Positions 24,180-33,314 of a stretch of 64,000 nt of DNA are shown piece by piece; within the stretch, counting starts at the first letter, position 1; each line of letters begins with the position of its first letter. The DNA is from Candidatus Gastranaerophilales bacterium (GTDB lineage: Bacteria; Cyanobacteriota; Vampirovibrionia; Gastranaerophilales; Gastranaerophilaceae). Both the position numbers and the translations under genes were made by a program. The stretch lies in assembly GCA_947630045.1 (NCBI GenBank), contig CANRGC010000002.1, positions 1 through 64,000 of the forward strand. The letters run 5' to 3'. Below the pieces are notes generated by a model. That model ran no database searches, was not told the DNA's origin, and saw nothing but the letters and a program-made list of their open reading frames with translations.

Positions 24180-27100
24180 TTATTTTTTAGAGGTAATTTT
24201 TAATCGGCTTAAAAACTTGTTTTCAAATGAAGTTTTAATTTTTTTTATATCAAAGAAATATTCAAGACCTGCCTGACAAGCTATACCTGTTCTTCCGCCG
24301 TTTCTAAACATAACTTGAGCATATCCCGAAAGGTTTTCTTTTATGTTTTTGGAAGCTCCAAGACCATATTGAATATACCCGTGGCGCATATTTAAGTTTG
24401 GAATGTAGACATTGCCCGCTTTTCCGGACACTTGTTCGTTTATGTTCCACATATATTGAACGCCCGCATATAAGCTCCAGTCGTTTTTAAGATAAATCAA
24501 ATTCAAAGCGGGAGCGATATTAACTCCGTTTAACATGCCTGATCTCATTCCCATTTCTCCAAATTCAGAGTGGAAATTTTGACTTCCAAACATGTTATAT
24601 GAAAGAAAAGCGCTTGGCTGCAAAATAAATTTGCGTTTTATGTTCCAATTATATGCAAACCTGTGAGCTGTACCCCAGAACCAGTTTCCTGTTTCGTCTT
24701 CAACCCCGTCCACATGCATTTCGTTATAATAACCGCCGCCATAGACTGTGTGAGAACTTATATAGTTATTTTTCATAAATGTTCCCATAAAGCCAAGCTG
24801 TCCGCCGTTTTGATATGCGGTTACACCTTTAAATGTTTGGTGTGCGCCATTATAGCCCATAAATGCCGTAGGAATGAATTTCCAACCGTTTTTAAGATTA
24901 ACAACCGAAAAATCAGCCCCAAATATTGAGCCATACGCCATATTATCAACGTCTAAACCTTGACCCATTGAGAGTTTTTCAAAATCGCCATATCCTTTCA
25001 TCCAAACTCCGCCGTCTTCCTGACTGTATAAATATGGTCCGAGAGTGGGTGTTGCCGCAGCATATCTGTTATTCCCCATATCTGCAAGCTTTCTTTCATT
25101 ATGAAGGATAATATGGTTTGTAACTAAGTCTTGATTTGATAAGACGTTGTTATATTGTGCCAAAGTGGTTACTTGCGCCCTGAAAACTTGCGGGTTATAG
25201 CTTGTAAGGGCTAAAACATATTTTCCGTTTCCTTGTGCAAAAAGTCTGTAATTTCCAATCGGGGTGAAAACCTCTTTATCTGTAGCGCTAAAGATAACGT
25301 TTTCATTAATTTTGTCATAGTCAAAAAGTTGAAATTCGTAATATCTGTCAATCGGGGCGTCGTGGCGCCTTAAATTGCCGTTAAGCGTCCAATCGGAAAT
25401 ATTTATCGTTCCTTTTTCTTTATCTTCCGAAACTTTCAGGTTATTCCCGCTAAAGCTGTCAGAATTTTGTTTATAATTAGCTCTTGCAAAAATATCAACG
25501 GAAAAATCCGCCTTGCCGTCAGTTGTTTCGGTATTATTATCTAAAGTGGTGTGACTTCCGCTTAAAATGGTGATATCACCCGATTTATGGGTTTGATACT
25601 CTCCGTTTGTTGAATTAACCATGCCTGATGTTTTCATCTCTTTTAAAGTATAATCCCCCGATTGAACGGCGATTGTTGAATTATCATCCAGAGTGATTGT
25701 TCCGCCGCTTATATTATGGGCATCGCTGACACTTACGTTTGAATTCAAAAGTTCAACATTGGCGTTATCTTCCGTTTTAAGTATTTGAGCGGAAGTGGCA
25801 TTGAAATTATCAAATTGTAAGCTCCCTTCGGAAGAAACATCTATGGTTCCTTCTTTCCAAGTGTCTTTTTCATTTAAATAAGCTTTTCCTTTTTCAATAT
25901 TTAAATTTCCCTCAACAAGAGTTACAATATCTTTCTTAATTTCATCACCTGAATTTGATAAAGTAAGCCCGTCATCATAAATATGAAGATTGCCCTTTTC
26001 AAGGTTTAATTGAACATCTCCCGTTTCAATTCCGTTAACGCCAAGAGTTGCGTTTTCTCCGTTTAAGGTTATTTTTCCGCTTGTGAGTTTGTCTTTATTA
26101 TCAAGGCTGAATTTTCCCTGTTGAACCGTTATATTCCCTTCTATATTAGTTTCCGTATCAAAATCTATAATATCATCTTCGTTATTTAAGGTTACATCCC
26201 CGTTTACGGTTAATTTACCGCCCTTTGAGTTTAAAGATTTGTCGCTTTCCGTAGTTAGTCCTTTAAGGGTTATTTCTCCGCCTGTTTGGGTTAATGTTCC
26301 GCTTAAACTGTCTTTGTCTTCACCCTCGCTTTTAAAATCAAATGAAGCTTTACCTTCTTTTACGGTTAAACCGTCTTCAATTGTGACTTTTGCACCTTCT
26401 TGAATATCATCAGACTTATTATTTAAAGTTGCATTTTTTAATGTAAGTTCCCCGCCCGTGGCGTTTAGACTTACATTATCATTTGTTGAAACATTATCAA
26501 GGGTTAATTTCCCTTTATCACTTACGGAAACTTTTCCTTTTGTTAAAGTGTCATTGCTATCAAGGGTGGCTTTTCCTTTATTAACGGTGAGATCGCCATT
26601 TAGGGTTACATTTAAATTTTCTCCGAGTTCATCTCCCTCGTTTCCCATTGTGTAGCCACTTTCGCCGATTGTAAAATCACCCGACTTAATTTTTAAACTT
26701 CCGCCCCCTTCTTCGGTTTTAAACCCGTTAAGGGTAATTTCTCCGCCATTTATGTCAATTTCTCCGCCCGATTCAATCTTATCACTACTGTCTAAAGTTA
26801 ATTTTCCGCCCGAAACGGTTAATTTTCCTTTTGCTTTTACATCCGTCTTTCCGTCAATTTCTCCATCTTTAAGGTCCATATTCCCGCTGACTTCAAGGTT
26901 TGTGTCATCTCCTGTAATTTTTCCCGAAAAATCAAGCGTGCCCCCTTCACTGACTTTAACGCTTCCGCCTGAAATATTTCCGTCTAAAACGGTAGATTTA
27001 TCCCCGCCAACGGTTAAAGAGCCGCCCGTTTGAGTGAATTCACCTGAGATATTTCCGCCGCCATTTAGGGTTATATCGCCTGAATTTGTGATTGTTCCCG

Positions 27101-27407
27101 AGCTTGTTATTTGACCGCCAACGGTTAAACTCCCCGTATTTTTAAATTGCCCCTTATTATCAAAAGTGCCTTTAACATTTACGTTTCCGCCGTTATTAAA
27201 AACAGAATTTTCTCCGCCTTTATAACTTCCCATTTGAATATTAAAGGCAACGGTTGAAATTGCAGATTTAATCACAGTTGGTTTCATATTTTGCGGGGTT
27301 AAAATGTTTAATTCGGATGAGAACGCCGGAGAATTATTCGCTGATGCAAGAACAACAGAAATTCCGGTCAAAGTAAGAGCTCTTTTCCCAAGTCTAAAAA
27401 TTTTCAT
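24180..27407 (-). CDS. Autotransporter with repetitive beta-helix passenger
   Basis: A 1075-aa surface protein. A signal peptide ends near residue 30. The passenger (about 50-650) is a long low-complexity beta-helix made of strands such as 'GGKLTLDSSDKIESGGEIDI' and 'GEITLKGL', dominated by Gly, Thr, Asn, Lys and Asp. A C-terminal autotransporter barrel spans about 770-1050, with 'DGGVWMKGYGDFEKLSMGQG' near its start and 'GGRTGIACQAGLEYFF' near its end. About 22 charged residues follow the last strand. The barrel is paralogous to that of the protein at 19362-22163. Likely an adhesin or coat protein. Confidence 0.9.
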   Translation of the reverse strand: MKIFRLGKRALTLTGISVVLASANNSPAFSSELNILTPQNMKPTVIKSAISTVAFNIQMGSYKGGENSVFNNGGNVNVKGTFDNKGQFKNTGSLTVGGQITSSGTITNSGDITLNGGGNISGEFTQTGGSLTVGGDKSTVLDGNISGGSVKVSEGGTLDFSGKITGDDTNLEVSGNMDLKDGEIDGKTDVKAKGKLTVSGGKLTLDSSDKIESGGEIDINGGEITLNGFKTEEGGGSLKIKSGDFTIGESGYTMGNEGDELGENLNVTLNGDLTVNKGKATLDSNDTLTKGKVSVSDKGKLTLDNVSTNDNVSLNATGGELTLKNATLNNKSDDIQEGAKVTIEDGLTVKEGKASFDFKSEGEDKDSLSGTLTQTGGEITLKGLTTESDKSLNSKGGKLTVNGDVTLNNEDDIIDFDTETNIEGNITVQQGKFSLDNKDKLTSGKITLNGENATLGVNGIETGDVQLNLEKGNLHIYDDGLTLSNSGDEIKKDIVTLVEGNLNIEKGKAYLNEKDTWKEGTIDVSSEGSLQFDNFNATSAQILKTEDNANVELLNSNVSVSDAHNISGGTITLDDNSTIAVQSGDYTLKEMKTSGMVNSTNGEYQTHKSGDITILSGSHTTLDNNTETTDGKADFSVDIFARANYKQNSDSFSGNNLKVSEDKEKGTINISDWTLNGNLRRHDAPIDRYYEFQLFDYDKINENVIFSATDKEVFTPIGNYRLFAQGNGKYVLALTSYNPQVFRAQVTTLAQYNNVLSNQDLVTNHIILHNERKLADMGNNRYAAATPTLGPYLYSQEDGGVWMKGYGDFEKLSMGQGLDVDNMAYGSIFGADFSVVNLKNGWKFIPTAFMGYNGAHQTFKGVTAYQNGGQLGFMGTFMKNNYISSHTVYGGGYYNEMHVDGVEDETGNWFWGTAHRFAYNWNIKRKFILQPSAFLSYNMFGSQNFHSEFGEMGMRSGMLNGVNIAPALNLIYLKNDWSLYAGVQYMWNINEQVSGKAGNVYIPNLNMRHGYIQYGLGASKNIKENLSGYAQVMFRNGGRTGIACQAGLEYFFDIKKIKTSFENKFLSRLKITSKK

Positions 27408-27483
27408 AATGTTTCATTCCAATAGAGTTAATTCCAAAAAGCACGAAAAATTATATCATAAAAATTTTTCATATACCTAAAAC

Positions 27484-27513
27484 TTGCTAAGAACAGGTTT
27501 TATAAGGTATTAT
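27484..27513 (+). promoter_or_regulatory. Candidate promoter of the DUF362 gene
   Basis: TTGCTA (27484-27489), 18-bp spacer, TATTAT (27508-27513), 26 nt before the ATG, with AGGAG as RBS. Confidence 0.5.
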
Positions 27514-27539
27514 ATTTTAATTAAAACAGGAGAAATTTT

Positions 27540-28424
27540 ATGGAAAAATCAAGAGTCTATTTTACAAGAGAAATTACACCTCAAAGCTTAATAAAAATTT
27601 ATGAAACTTTAAATGTTGACCTAAAAGAAAAAGTTGCCGTTAAACTTTCAACCGGAGAACCCGGCGGACATAATTTTCTTCAACCCTCTTTAATTAAAGA
27701 TTTGGTTCATAAGGTAAACGGCACAATTGTTGAGTGCTGCACGGCATATGAAGGCAAAAGAATGGATCCGAAGCTTCACCTTAAAGTTATGGAAGACCAC
27801 GGTTTTAAAGCGATTGCGCCATGTGATCTTATGGATGAAACCGAAGAAATTTCAATTCCCGTTCAAAACGGGTTTCATCTTAAAGAAAATCTTGTCGGGA
27901 AACATATTGAAAATTACGGTTCTTTTCTTGTTTTATCTCATTTTAAAGGGCATTTAATGGCGGGTTTTGGCGGAGCGCTAAAAAACATAAGTATCGGAAT
28001 AGCCTCAACTGCGGGAAAAACAAACATCCATACGGCAGGAGTTATAAAAGAAGCCGCAAAACTCTTTGATAACCTTCCGAAACAGGACCATTTCTTAGAA
28101 TCAATGGCTGACGCCGCACAATCCGTAATAAAATACATGGGCAAAGAAAACATGGCTTACATTAATGTTGCAAACAGGCTTTCTGTTGACTGTGACTGTG
28201 ATTCAAACCCCGCTGAGCCCGAGATGAAAGATTTGGGAATTTTTGCCTCAATTGACCCTGTTGCAATTGATAAAGCTTGTTATGACGCTGTTATTAACTC
28301 TGATGATGAAGGCAAAAAAGCCCTGATTGAAAGAATGAATTCAAGACATGGCATAAGAACCGTGGAAGCGGCTTTTGAACACGGGCTTGGAAACATGGAA
28401 TATGAAGTAATTTCAATTGATTAG
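27540..28424 (+). CDS. DUF362 family protein
   Basis: A 294-aa DUF362-type protein, a family whose members often carry ferredoxin domains and are of unclear function. Visible blocks are 'VAVKLSTGEPGGHNFLQP' near residue 33, 'LSHFKGHLMAGFGGALKNIS' near 132 and 'IFASIDPVAIDKACYD' near 240. The 'DCDCDSNPAEP' stretch has two cysteines, but no 4Fe-4S motif of the CxxCxxCxxxC type is present. AACAGGAGAAATTTT gives a strong RBS. It sits 41 nt ahead of trpE on the same strand with a TATAAT in between, so trpE may have its own promoter. Confidence 0.88.
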   Translation: MEKSRVYFTREITPQSLIKIYETLNVDLKEKVAVKLSTGEPGGHNFLQPSLIKDLVHKVNGTIVECCTAYEGKRMDPKLHLKVMEDHGFKAIAPCDLMDETEEISIPVQNGFHLKENLVGKHIENYGSFLVLSHFKGHLMAGFGGALKNISIGIASTAGKTNIHTAGVIKEAAKLFDNLPKQDHFLESMADAAQSVIKYMGKENMAYINVANRLSVDCDCDSNPAEPEMKDLGIFASIDPVAIDKACYDAVINSDDEGKKALIERMNSRHGIRTVEAAFEHGLGNMEYEVISID

Positions 28425-28465
28425 TTTGTTGTATAATTGATTTTGTTTATTAAGCGGTGAAATCT

Positions 28466-29938
28466 ATGGAAATAAAACCAAGCTTTGAAGAAGCTGTAAA
28501 ACTGGCAAAAGATTATAAATCAATTCCTGTCACAACAGAAATTTTTTCTGACGTTAAAACACCCATTCAGGTTTTAAAACTTTTAAAAGAAACGGGTCAC
28601 CACTGTTTTTTATTGGAAAGTGCCGAAAAATCAAGAAAATGGGGAAGATATTCTTTTCTCGGGTTTAACCCGACTGTTGAAGTCAGCTGTATAAACGGCA
28701 AATTAACATATATTTCGGAAGAAAAAACCGAAAACATTGAAACCGCAAACCCTGAAGAATTTATTAAAAAAATTATAGAAGAAAATAAATCTCCGAATTT
28801 TCCTTATCTTCCAACATTTTCAGGCGGTCTTGTCGGATATTTTTCATATGATTTCATAAAATATTCAGAACCAAACTTAAAATTAAATGCGCTTGATGAA
28901 GAAAACTTCAAAGACCTTGATTTAATGTTTTTCGATAAAGTTATTGCGTTTGATAATGTTCGCCAAAAAATAATTTTAATCGTAAACATCAAAACGGACG
29001 GACTTGAAGAAAATTATGAAGAAGCAATTTTAACCCTCGGGGAAATTTCAAACCTGATTAAAAATTCTAACCCGAAAAAAGAATTTAAGGGAAAATTAAA
29101 ATCTGAATTTAAACCTCTTTTTAATAAACAAGAATTCTGCCAAATGGTTGAAAAAGCTAAAAATTATATTAAAGAGGGGGATATTTTTCAGGTTGTTTTA
29201 TCAAACAGACAAACGGCAGATTTTGAAGGAAGCCTTTTAGATACTTACAGATATTTAAGAACAACAAACCCCTCGCCTTATATGTTCTATTTTTCATCAG
29301 ATGATATTGAAATTGCGGGCGCTTCGCCGGAAACGCTTGTTAAACTTGAAGGAAAAGAAGTTTATACTTATCCTCTTGCCGGCACAAGACCGAGAGGAAA
29401 AGACGAAAAAGAGGATATGAGGCTTGAAATTGAGCTTATTCAAGATGAAAAAGAACTTGCGGAACACAATATGCTTGTTGACCTCGGAAGAAACGATATA
29501 GGGAAAATTTCAAAATTCGGGACGGTGGAAGTCGAAAAGTATATGACGGTTGAAAAATTTTCTCATGTTATGCATATAGCTTCAACCGTAAAGGGTGAAA
29601 TTTTAGATAATAAAAATGCGCTTGACGCCATTTATGCCGTTTTGCCCGCCGGAACACTATCAGGTGCGCCAAAAATTCGTGCAATGGAAATTATAAACGA
29701 ACTTGAAAACAATAAAAGGGGAATTTATGGCGGCGCAATCGGCTATATTGACCTTAGAGGAAATCTTGATGTTTGTATCGGAATAAGATTGGCATTTAAG
29801 AAAAACGGGAAAGTTTTTGTCAGGTCGGGCGGCGGCATTGTTTATGACAGTGTTCCCGAAAAAGAATATGAAGAAAGCATAAACAAGGCAAAAGCCGTTA
29901 TGAACGCCCTTAAATTTTCAAGCGAGGAAGATTTATGA
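28466..29938 (+). CDS. trpE: Anthranilate synthase component I
   Basis: A 490-aa chorismate-utilising enzyme that, with TrpG, makes anthranilate for tryptophan. The C-terminal catalytic half shows 'IFQVVLSNRQTADFEGSLLD', 'PLAGTRPRGKDEKED', 'HNMLVDLGRNDIGKI' and 'GTLSGAPKIRAMEIINELE', all characteristic. The N-terminal feedback region includes 'LLESAEKSRKWGRYSFLGF'. I chose ATG 28466, preceded by GCGGTGA, over the GTG at 28457. It overlaps trpG by 4 nt (ATGA). No other trp genes follow, and no leader peptide or attenuator was seen. A para-aminobenzoate synthase role is a less likely alternative. Confidence 0.94.
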   Translation: MEIKPSFEEAVKLAKDYKSIPVTTEIFSDVKTPIQVLKLLKETGHHCFLLESAEKSRKWGRYSFLGFNPTVEVSCINGKLTYISEEKTENIETANPEEFIKKIIEENKSPNFPYLPTFSGGLVGYFSYDFIKYSEPNLKLNALDEENFKDLDLMFFDKVIAFDNVRQKIILIVNIKTDGLEENYEEAILTLGEISNLIKNSNPKKEFKGKLKSEFKPLFNKQEFCQMVEKAKNYIKEGDIFQVVLSNRQTADFEGSLLDTYRYLRTTNPSPYMFYFSSDDIEIAGASPETLVKLEGKEVYTYPLAGTRPRGKDEKEDMRLEIELIQDEKELAEHNMLVDLGRNDIGKISKFGTVEVEKYMTVEKFSHVMHIASTVKGEILDNKNALDAIYAVLPAGTLSGAPKIRAMEIINELENNKRGIYGGAIGYIDLRGNLDVCIGIRLAFKKNGKVFVRSGGGIVYDSVPEKEYEESINKAKAVMNALKFSSEEDL

Positions 29939-30498
29939 TTTTATTAATTGATAACTACGACAGTTTTGTATATAACCTATATCAAATGATGGGCGAAATT
30001 AACCCCGATATAAAAGTAATCAGAAATGATGAACTCACGCTTGATGAAATTGAAAAGTTAAACCCTTCAAAAATCGTAATTTCCCCCGGTCCGAAACGCC
30101 CGATTGACGCCGGAGTTTCAATTGATGTTATAAAGCATTTTGCTCCGAAAGTTCCGATTTTAGGGGTTTGTCTCGGACATCAGGCAATCGGCGAGGCATT
30201 TTCCGGAGTTGTGGGCTATGCAAAAAAAATTATGCATGGAAAATCTTCAATCATAAAAATTTATAATGAATGTAAGATTTTTAAAGGGTTGCCGCCTGAA
30301 ATTGAAGTTGCAAGATATCATTCTCTTGCAATCGAGTCAAAAAGCCTTCCGAAATGTTTAAATGTTATAGCATGGACATTTGATAACGAAATTATGGCGG
30401 TTAAACACAAAAATTATGAAACATATGGCGTTCAGTTTCACCCCGAGTCAATTTTAACACCTTTGGGGTCTAAAATTTTGGAAAACTTTTTGAAATAA
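29935..30498 (+). CDS. trpG: Anthranilate synthase glutamine amidotransferase component
   Basis: A 187-aa class I glutamine amidotransferase supplying ammonia to TrpE. The catalytic triad is visible: Cys in 'GVCLGHQAIGEAF' near residue 79, His and Glu in 'VQFHPESI' near 168-171. The oxyanion loop is 'SPGPKRPIDAG'. Members of this group may serve both anthranilate and aminodeoxychorismate synthesis. It is translationally coupled to trpE through ATGA. Confidence 0.94.
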   Translation: MILLIDNYDSFVYNLYQMMGEINPDIKVIRNDELTLDEIEKLNPSKIVISPGPKRPIDAGVSIDVIKHFAPKVPILGVCLGHQAIGEAFSGVVGYAKKIMHGKSSIIKIYNECKIFKGLPPEIEVARYHSLAIESKSLPKCLNVIAWTFDNEIMAVKHKNYETYGVQFHPESILTPLGSKILENFLK

Positions 30499-30549
30499 AA
30501 TCATTCTTTTAAAAGATTAAATTTTTTAAAATTCTTTTATTATAAAGGT

Positions 30550-31422
30550 ATGGTTGTTCAACTAATAAGTGAATATATAACAAACCTTGAACTTGAGCGA
30601 GGTTTGAGCCGCAACACCCTTCTTGCATACGAAGGGGATATTGTTGAATTTTTTGATTTTTTCTCAGAAATTCAAGATTTAAAAGAAATTAAAAGAAGCC
30701 ATTTCAGCAAATATACAATTCACCTTGCAAATAACGGAATTAAACCTTCGTCAATAACAAGAAAAATTGCCTCTATCAAAGGTTTTTTTAAATATGCTTG
30801 CGCAAACAGAGAAATAATTTCAAACCCCGCCTTAGCAATTCCTTCTCCGAAAATTCCGAAAAAACTGCCAAAAGTTGTCAGTGTGGATGAAATGGAAAAA
30901 CTTCTTAAAAACAAACTTACAACAAAAGAAAAAGCGGTTTTTGAACTTTTATACGCAACAGGGCTGAGGGTTTCCGAGTTGTGTAATTTAAACATAAAAA
31001 ACATTGATTTTAAAACCGATTTAATAAGAACCACAGGAAAAGGCTCTAAAGAAAGGCTTGTTCCCATGGGGAAAAAGGCAAAAGCGGCTCTTTTGGAATA
31101 TATTAAAGAAAGAGAGCTTTTAATTCAGGCGAAATTTGGCTCTAATTCAAAAATAGAGGCTTGTTTTATAAATGAAAAATGCGAAAAAATTTCAAGACAG
31201 TGGGTTTATAAATTTATTAAAAAACAGGGTGAAACCATAAATAAAACAATATCTCCGCATACAATCAGACATTCTTTCGCAACTCATCTTCTTGAAAACG
31301 GGGCAGATTTAAGAAGCGTGCAAGAGCTTTTGGGGCATACAAGCGTTGTCACAACCCAAATTTATACCCATGTAAGCAAAAAACACTTAAAAGACGTTTA
31401 TTTTAAAATTAACGGTCGCTAG
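30550..31422 (+). CDS. xerC: Tyrosine recombinase XerC/XerD
   Basis: A 290-aa tyrosine recombinase of the chromosome-dimer-resolving Xer type. The N-terminal SAM-like DNA-binding domain includes 'ERGLSRNTLLAYEGDI'; the catalytic residues appear as R in 'YATGLRVSEL', K in 'GKGSKERLVP', H-x-x-R in 'HTIRHSFATHLLENGADLRS', H in 'LLGHTSV' and the nucleophilic Y in 'TTQIYTHV'. Length and motifs match housekeeping XerC/D rather than a phage integrase. A TATTAT ends 6 nt before the ATG. Its end overlaps the opposite-strand cupin gene by 14 nt. Confidence 0.92.
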   Translation: MVVQLISEYITNLELERGLSRNTLLAYEGDIVEFFDFFSEIQDLKEIKRSHFSKYTIHLANNGIKPSSITRKIASIKGFFKYACANREIISNPALAIPSPKIPKKLPKVVSVDEMEKLLKNKLTTKEKAVFELLYATGLRVSELCNLNIKNIDFKTDLIRTTGKGSKERLVPMGKKAKAALLEYIKERELLIQAKFGSNSKIEACFINEKCEKISRQWVYKFIKKQGETINKTISPHTIRHSFATHLLENGADLRSVQELLGHTSVVTTQIYTHVSKKHLKDVYFKINGR

Positions 31423-33220
31423 ATTTACTTTCCAAAACAGAATATATTCTTGCAATTTTAGCGCCTCTTTGTTCCTTGTTTCTTGCTTCTATGACATTTT
31501 TGCCTCTTTCAATTTTGCTTTTACTGTCTTCATTGTCTTCGACAAGTTCTTTCATTCCGAAACCGTAATGAAAAGCTGAAGGAATTTGAGCACAAACATG
31601 TTCATAAGAACCCTGCACAACATTAACGCAGTGTTCGACATTTGGCTTAATAACGGCTAAATCTCCCGCATTTAAGACAACTTCTTTAATTTTGCCTTCT
31701 TTTCTGACGTCTAAAACAGCTTTTCCGCTTGTGACAAAATAAACTTCATTTTGTTTCATGTTTTCTTTGTTGGGGTGTCTGTGAAGAGCTTCGCCCATTC
31801 TGAGTTTATTCATGCTTATAATTTTTAAAGGAGCGTCGTATCTTACAAGAGAAACTCCGAAAGATTGGGTTTTTCTGTCTGTTGATGATATAGCGGTGGA
31901 ATTTGTTGCCCAGTTGGTTTCTTCTTGATTCCAAACGTTAATTTTGTCGTCAAGGTTATATACGGCAACTTTATTATCAAGATATTTTAGCCCTGTCATA
32001 TCATAGCCTGTCAGGTTTTCTTTTTTCCAGCCTTCAACAATTCTGTTTATTTCATTTTCAGAAAAAGTTATTTTTTCCCCGTTTTTGTCTTTGGCGTTAT
32101 AAAGAGCCTCTTTTAATTGATTTTCATTTCCAAAAAAAGTTTTCCAATATACAAATTCGGTTTTTTTCTTGTTATCAACAAAAATTCCCGCCTGTTTCAT
32201 TTTTTGGGTTAAATCTTTTCCAAATTCCCTCATATGGTTTTTTCTTGCATAGGTTGAATCAAGCCTGATTTGTCTTGCGCCGTTTAAAACCGGCATGAGT
32301 TTTTCAATTTCTTCTCTTTTAAACCCTTTTTCGGCAAGCTGTTCTTCTTGAAATGTCGGGTTAAATTTTCTTTTTAACATTAAATAGTTATCTTCGTCTT
32401 CTTCTGCAAGACCCGTTTCTTTTAATTTATCCGAAATTCCTTTTGCAAGCTCAACTTCCTTCCTTTCTTCATCGGTCAAAAGGTCTCTTTTTTCATAAAG
32501 TATTTCAACAAGCCTGTTTCTGGCATCATTTTTTGAAATTGATAAACTGTTAAGATATTTTTCATTTTTAAGCCTGCCCGAAATTAAAAGGTTCGGGGTG
32601 AATTTTGCATTATACGCAGACGATGCAAAATATATCATCTCAAGAAATTTGTTATGAATATTCTCGTTATCTGAATTTTTTTCATATTTTTCATACCACG
32701 GATAATTCTTTTTAGATGTATAAACTATGGGAGAATGGCTGTTTTTATCCAATAAAACAGTTATATCATCACCCGCCCCCGATGATATTTGAACCGCCGA
32801 ATCAGGCAAAACGGGAATTTCTTTTCCGTTTCTTATGAGCTTTCCCGAACATTTTTTCGGGAAAATAATCTGGGTATCGTTTTCAAACTTTGAAGAATTG
32901 ATGAGGTCTAAGGCGGGCTTGCCGAAATATACTTTTGTTTCGGTTTCATCGTTCAGGGTATATGAGCCGTCCTCGTTTTTGGTTATGGGTTCATTATCTT
33001 TGGTGTCAGTTATGAAAAATGCGTTTTTAATTTCTTTTGCATGGAAATTAAAGCTTAAATTAGGGGCAAAATAGGCTTTATAATTGTTTGTTTCAGGAAC
33101 AATCAAATTACGATTTTCATCTTGTTCCAAAACGGGAGTATAATTCTTGCGATAAGCATGCAGCTTGGGTGCGCCCAAACTTTTACGAGCAAGAATATTG
33201 TTGTTTTCGTTAATTTCCAT
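31409..33220 (-). CDS. Large protein with C-terminal cupin domain (paralogue 1)
   Basis: A 603-aa protein whose only recognisable part is a C-terminal RmlC-like cupin at about residues 460-560: 'RMGEALHRHPNKENMKQNEV', 'GKAVLDVR', 'LNAGDLAVIKPNVEHCVNVV'; the histidines in HRHP and EHC could bind metal. The N-terminal 440 residues show 'NEDGSYTLNDETETKVYFGK' and tyrosine/asparagine-rich stretches with no known domain. It is a tandem paralogue of the downstream-numbered gene at 33315-35078. No signal peptide is visible. ATG 33220 was preferred to a start 13 codons upstream whose extension reads like a random hydrophobic stretch. Confidence 0.75.
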   Translation of the reverse strand: MEINENNNILARKSLGAPKLHAYRKNYTPVLEQDENRNLIVPETNNYKAYFAPNLSFNFHAKEIKNAFFITDTKDNEPITKNEDGSYTLNDETETKVYFGKPALDLINSSKFENDTQIIFPKKCSGKLIRNGKEIPVLPDSAVQISSGAGDDITVLLDKNSHSPIVYTSKKNYPWYEKYEKNSDNENIHNKFLEMIYFASSAYNAKFTPNLLISGRLKNEKYLNSLSISKNDARNRLVEILYEKRDLLTDEERKEVELAKGISDKLKETGLAEEDEDNYLMLKRKFNPTFQEEQLAEKGFKREEIEKLMPVLNGARQIRLDSTYARKNHMREFGKDLTQKMKQAGIFVDNKKKTEFVYWKTFFGNENQLKEALYNAKDKNGEKITFSENEINRIVEGWKKENLTGYDMTGLKYLDNKVAVYNLDDKINVWNQEETNWATNSTAISSTDRKTQSFGVSLVRYDAPLKIISMNKLRMGEALHRHPNKENMKQNEVYFVTSGKAVLDVRKEGKIKEVVLNAGDLAVIKPNVEHCVNVVQGSYEHVCAQIPSAFHYGFGMKELVEDNEDSKSKIERGKNVIEARNKEQRGAKIARIYSVLESKSSDR

Positions 33221-33314
33221 GATAAAACCCAAAAAGCCTATATATAGAAAAAATTTCAAACCTTAAAAGTTGTCATGGAAACAAATTTTATATTAAGTTT
33301 TCTTAAGTTTAAAA

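Noticed and set aside
30550-31422. The tyrosine recombinase as the integrase of the defence island
   Set aside because: It is 25 kb away, sits between trpG and housekeeping genes, and has the length and motifs of XerC/XerD.
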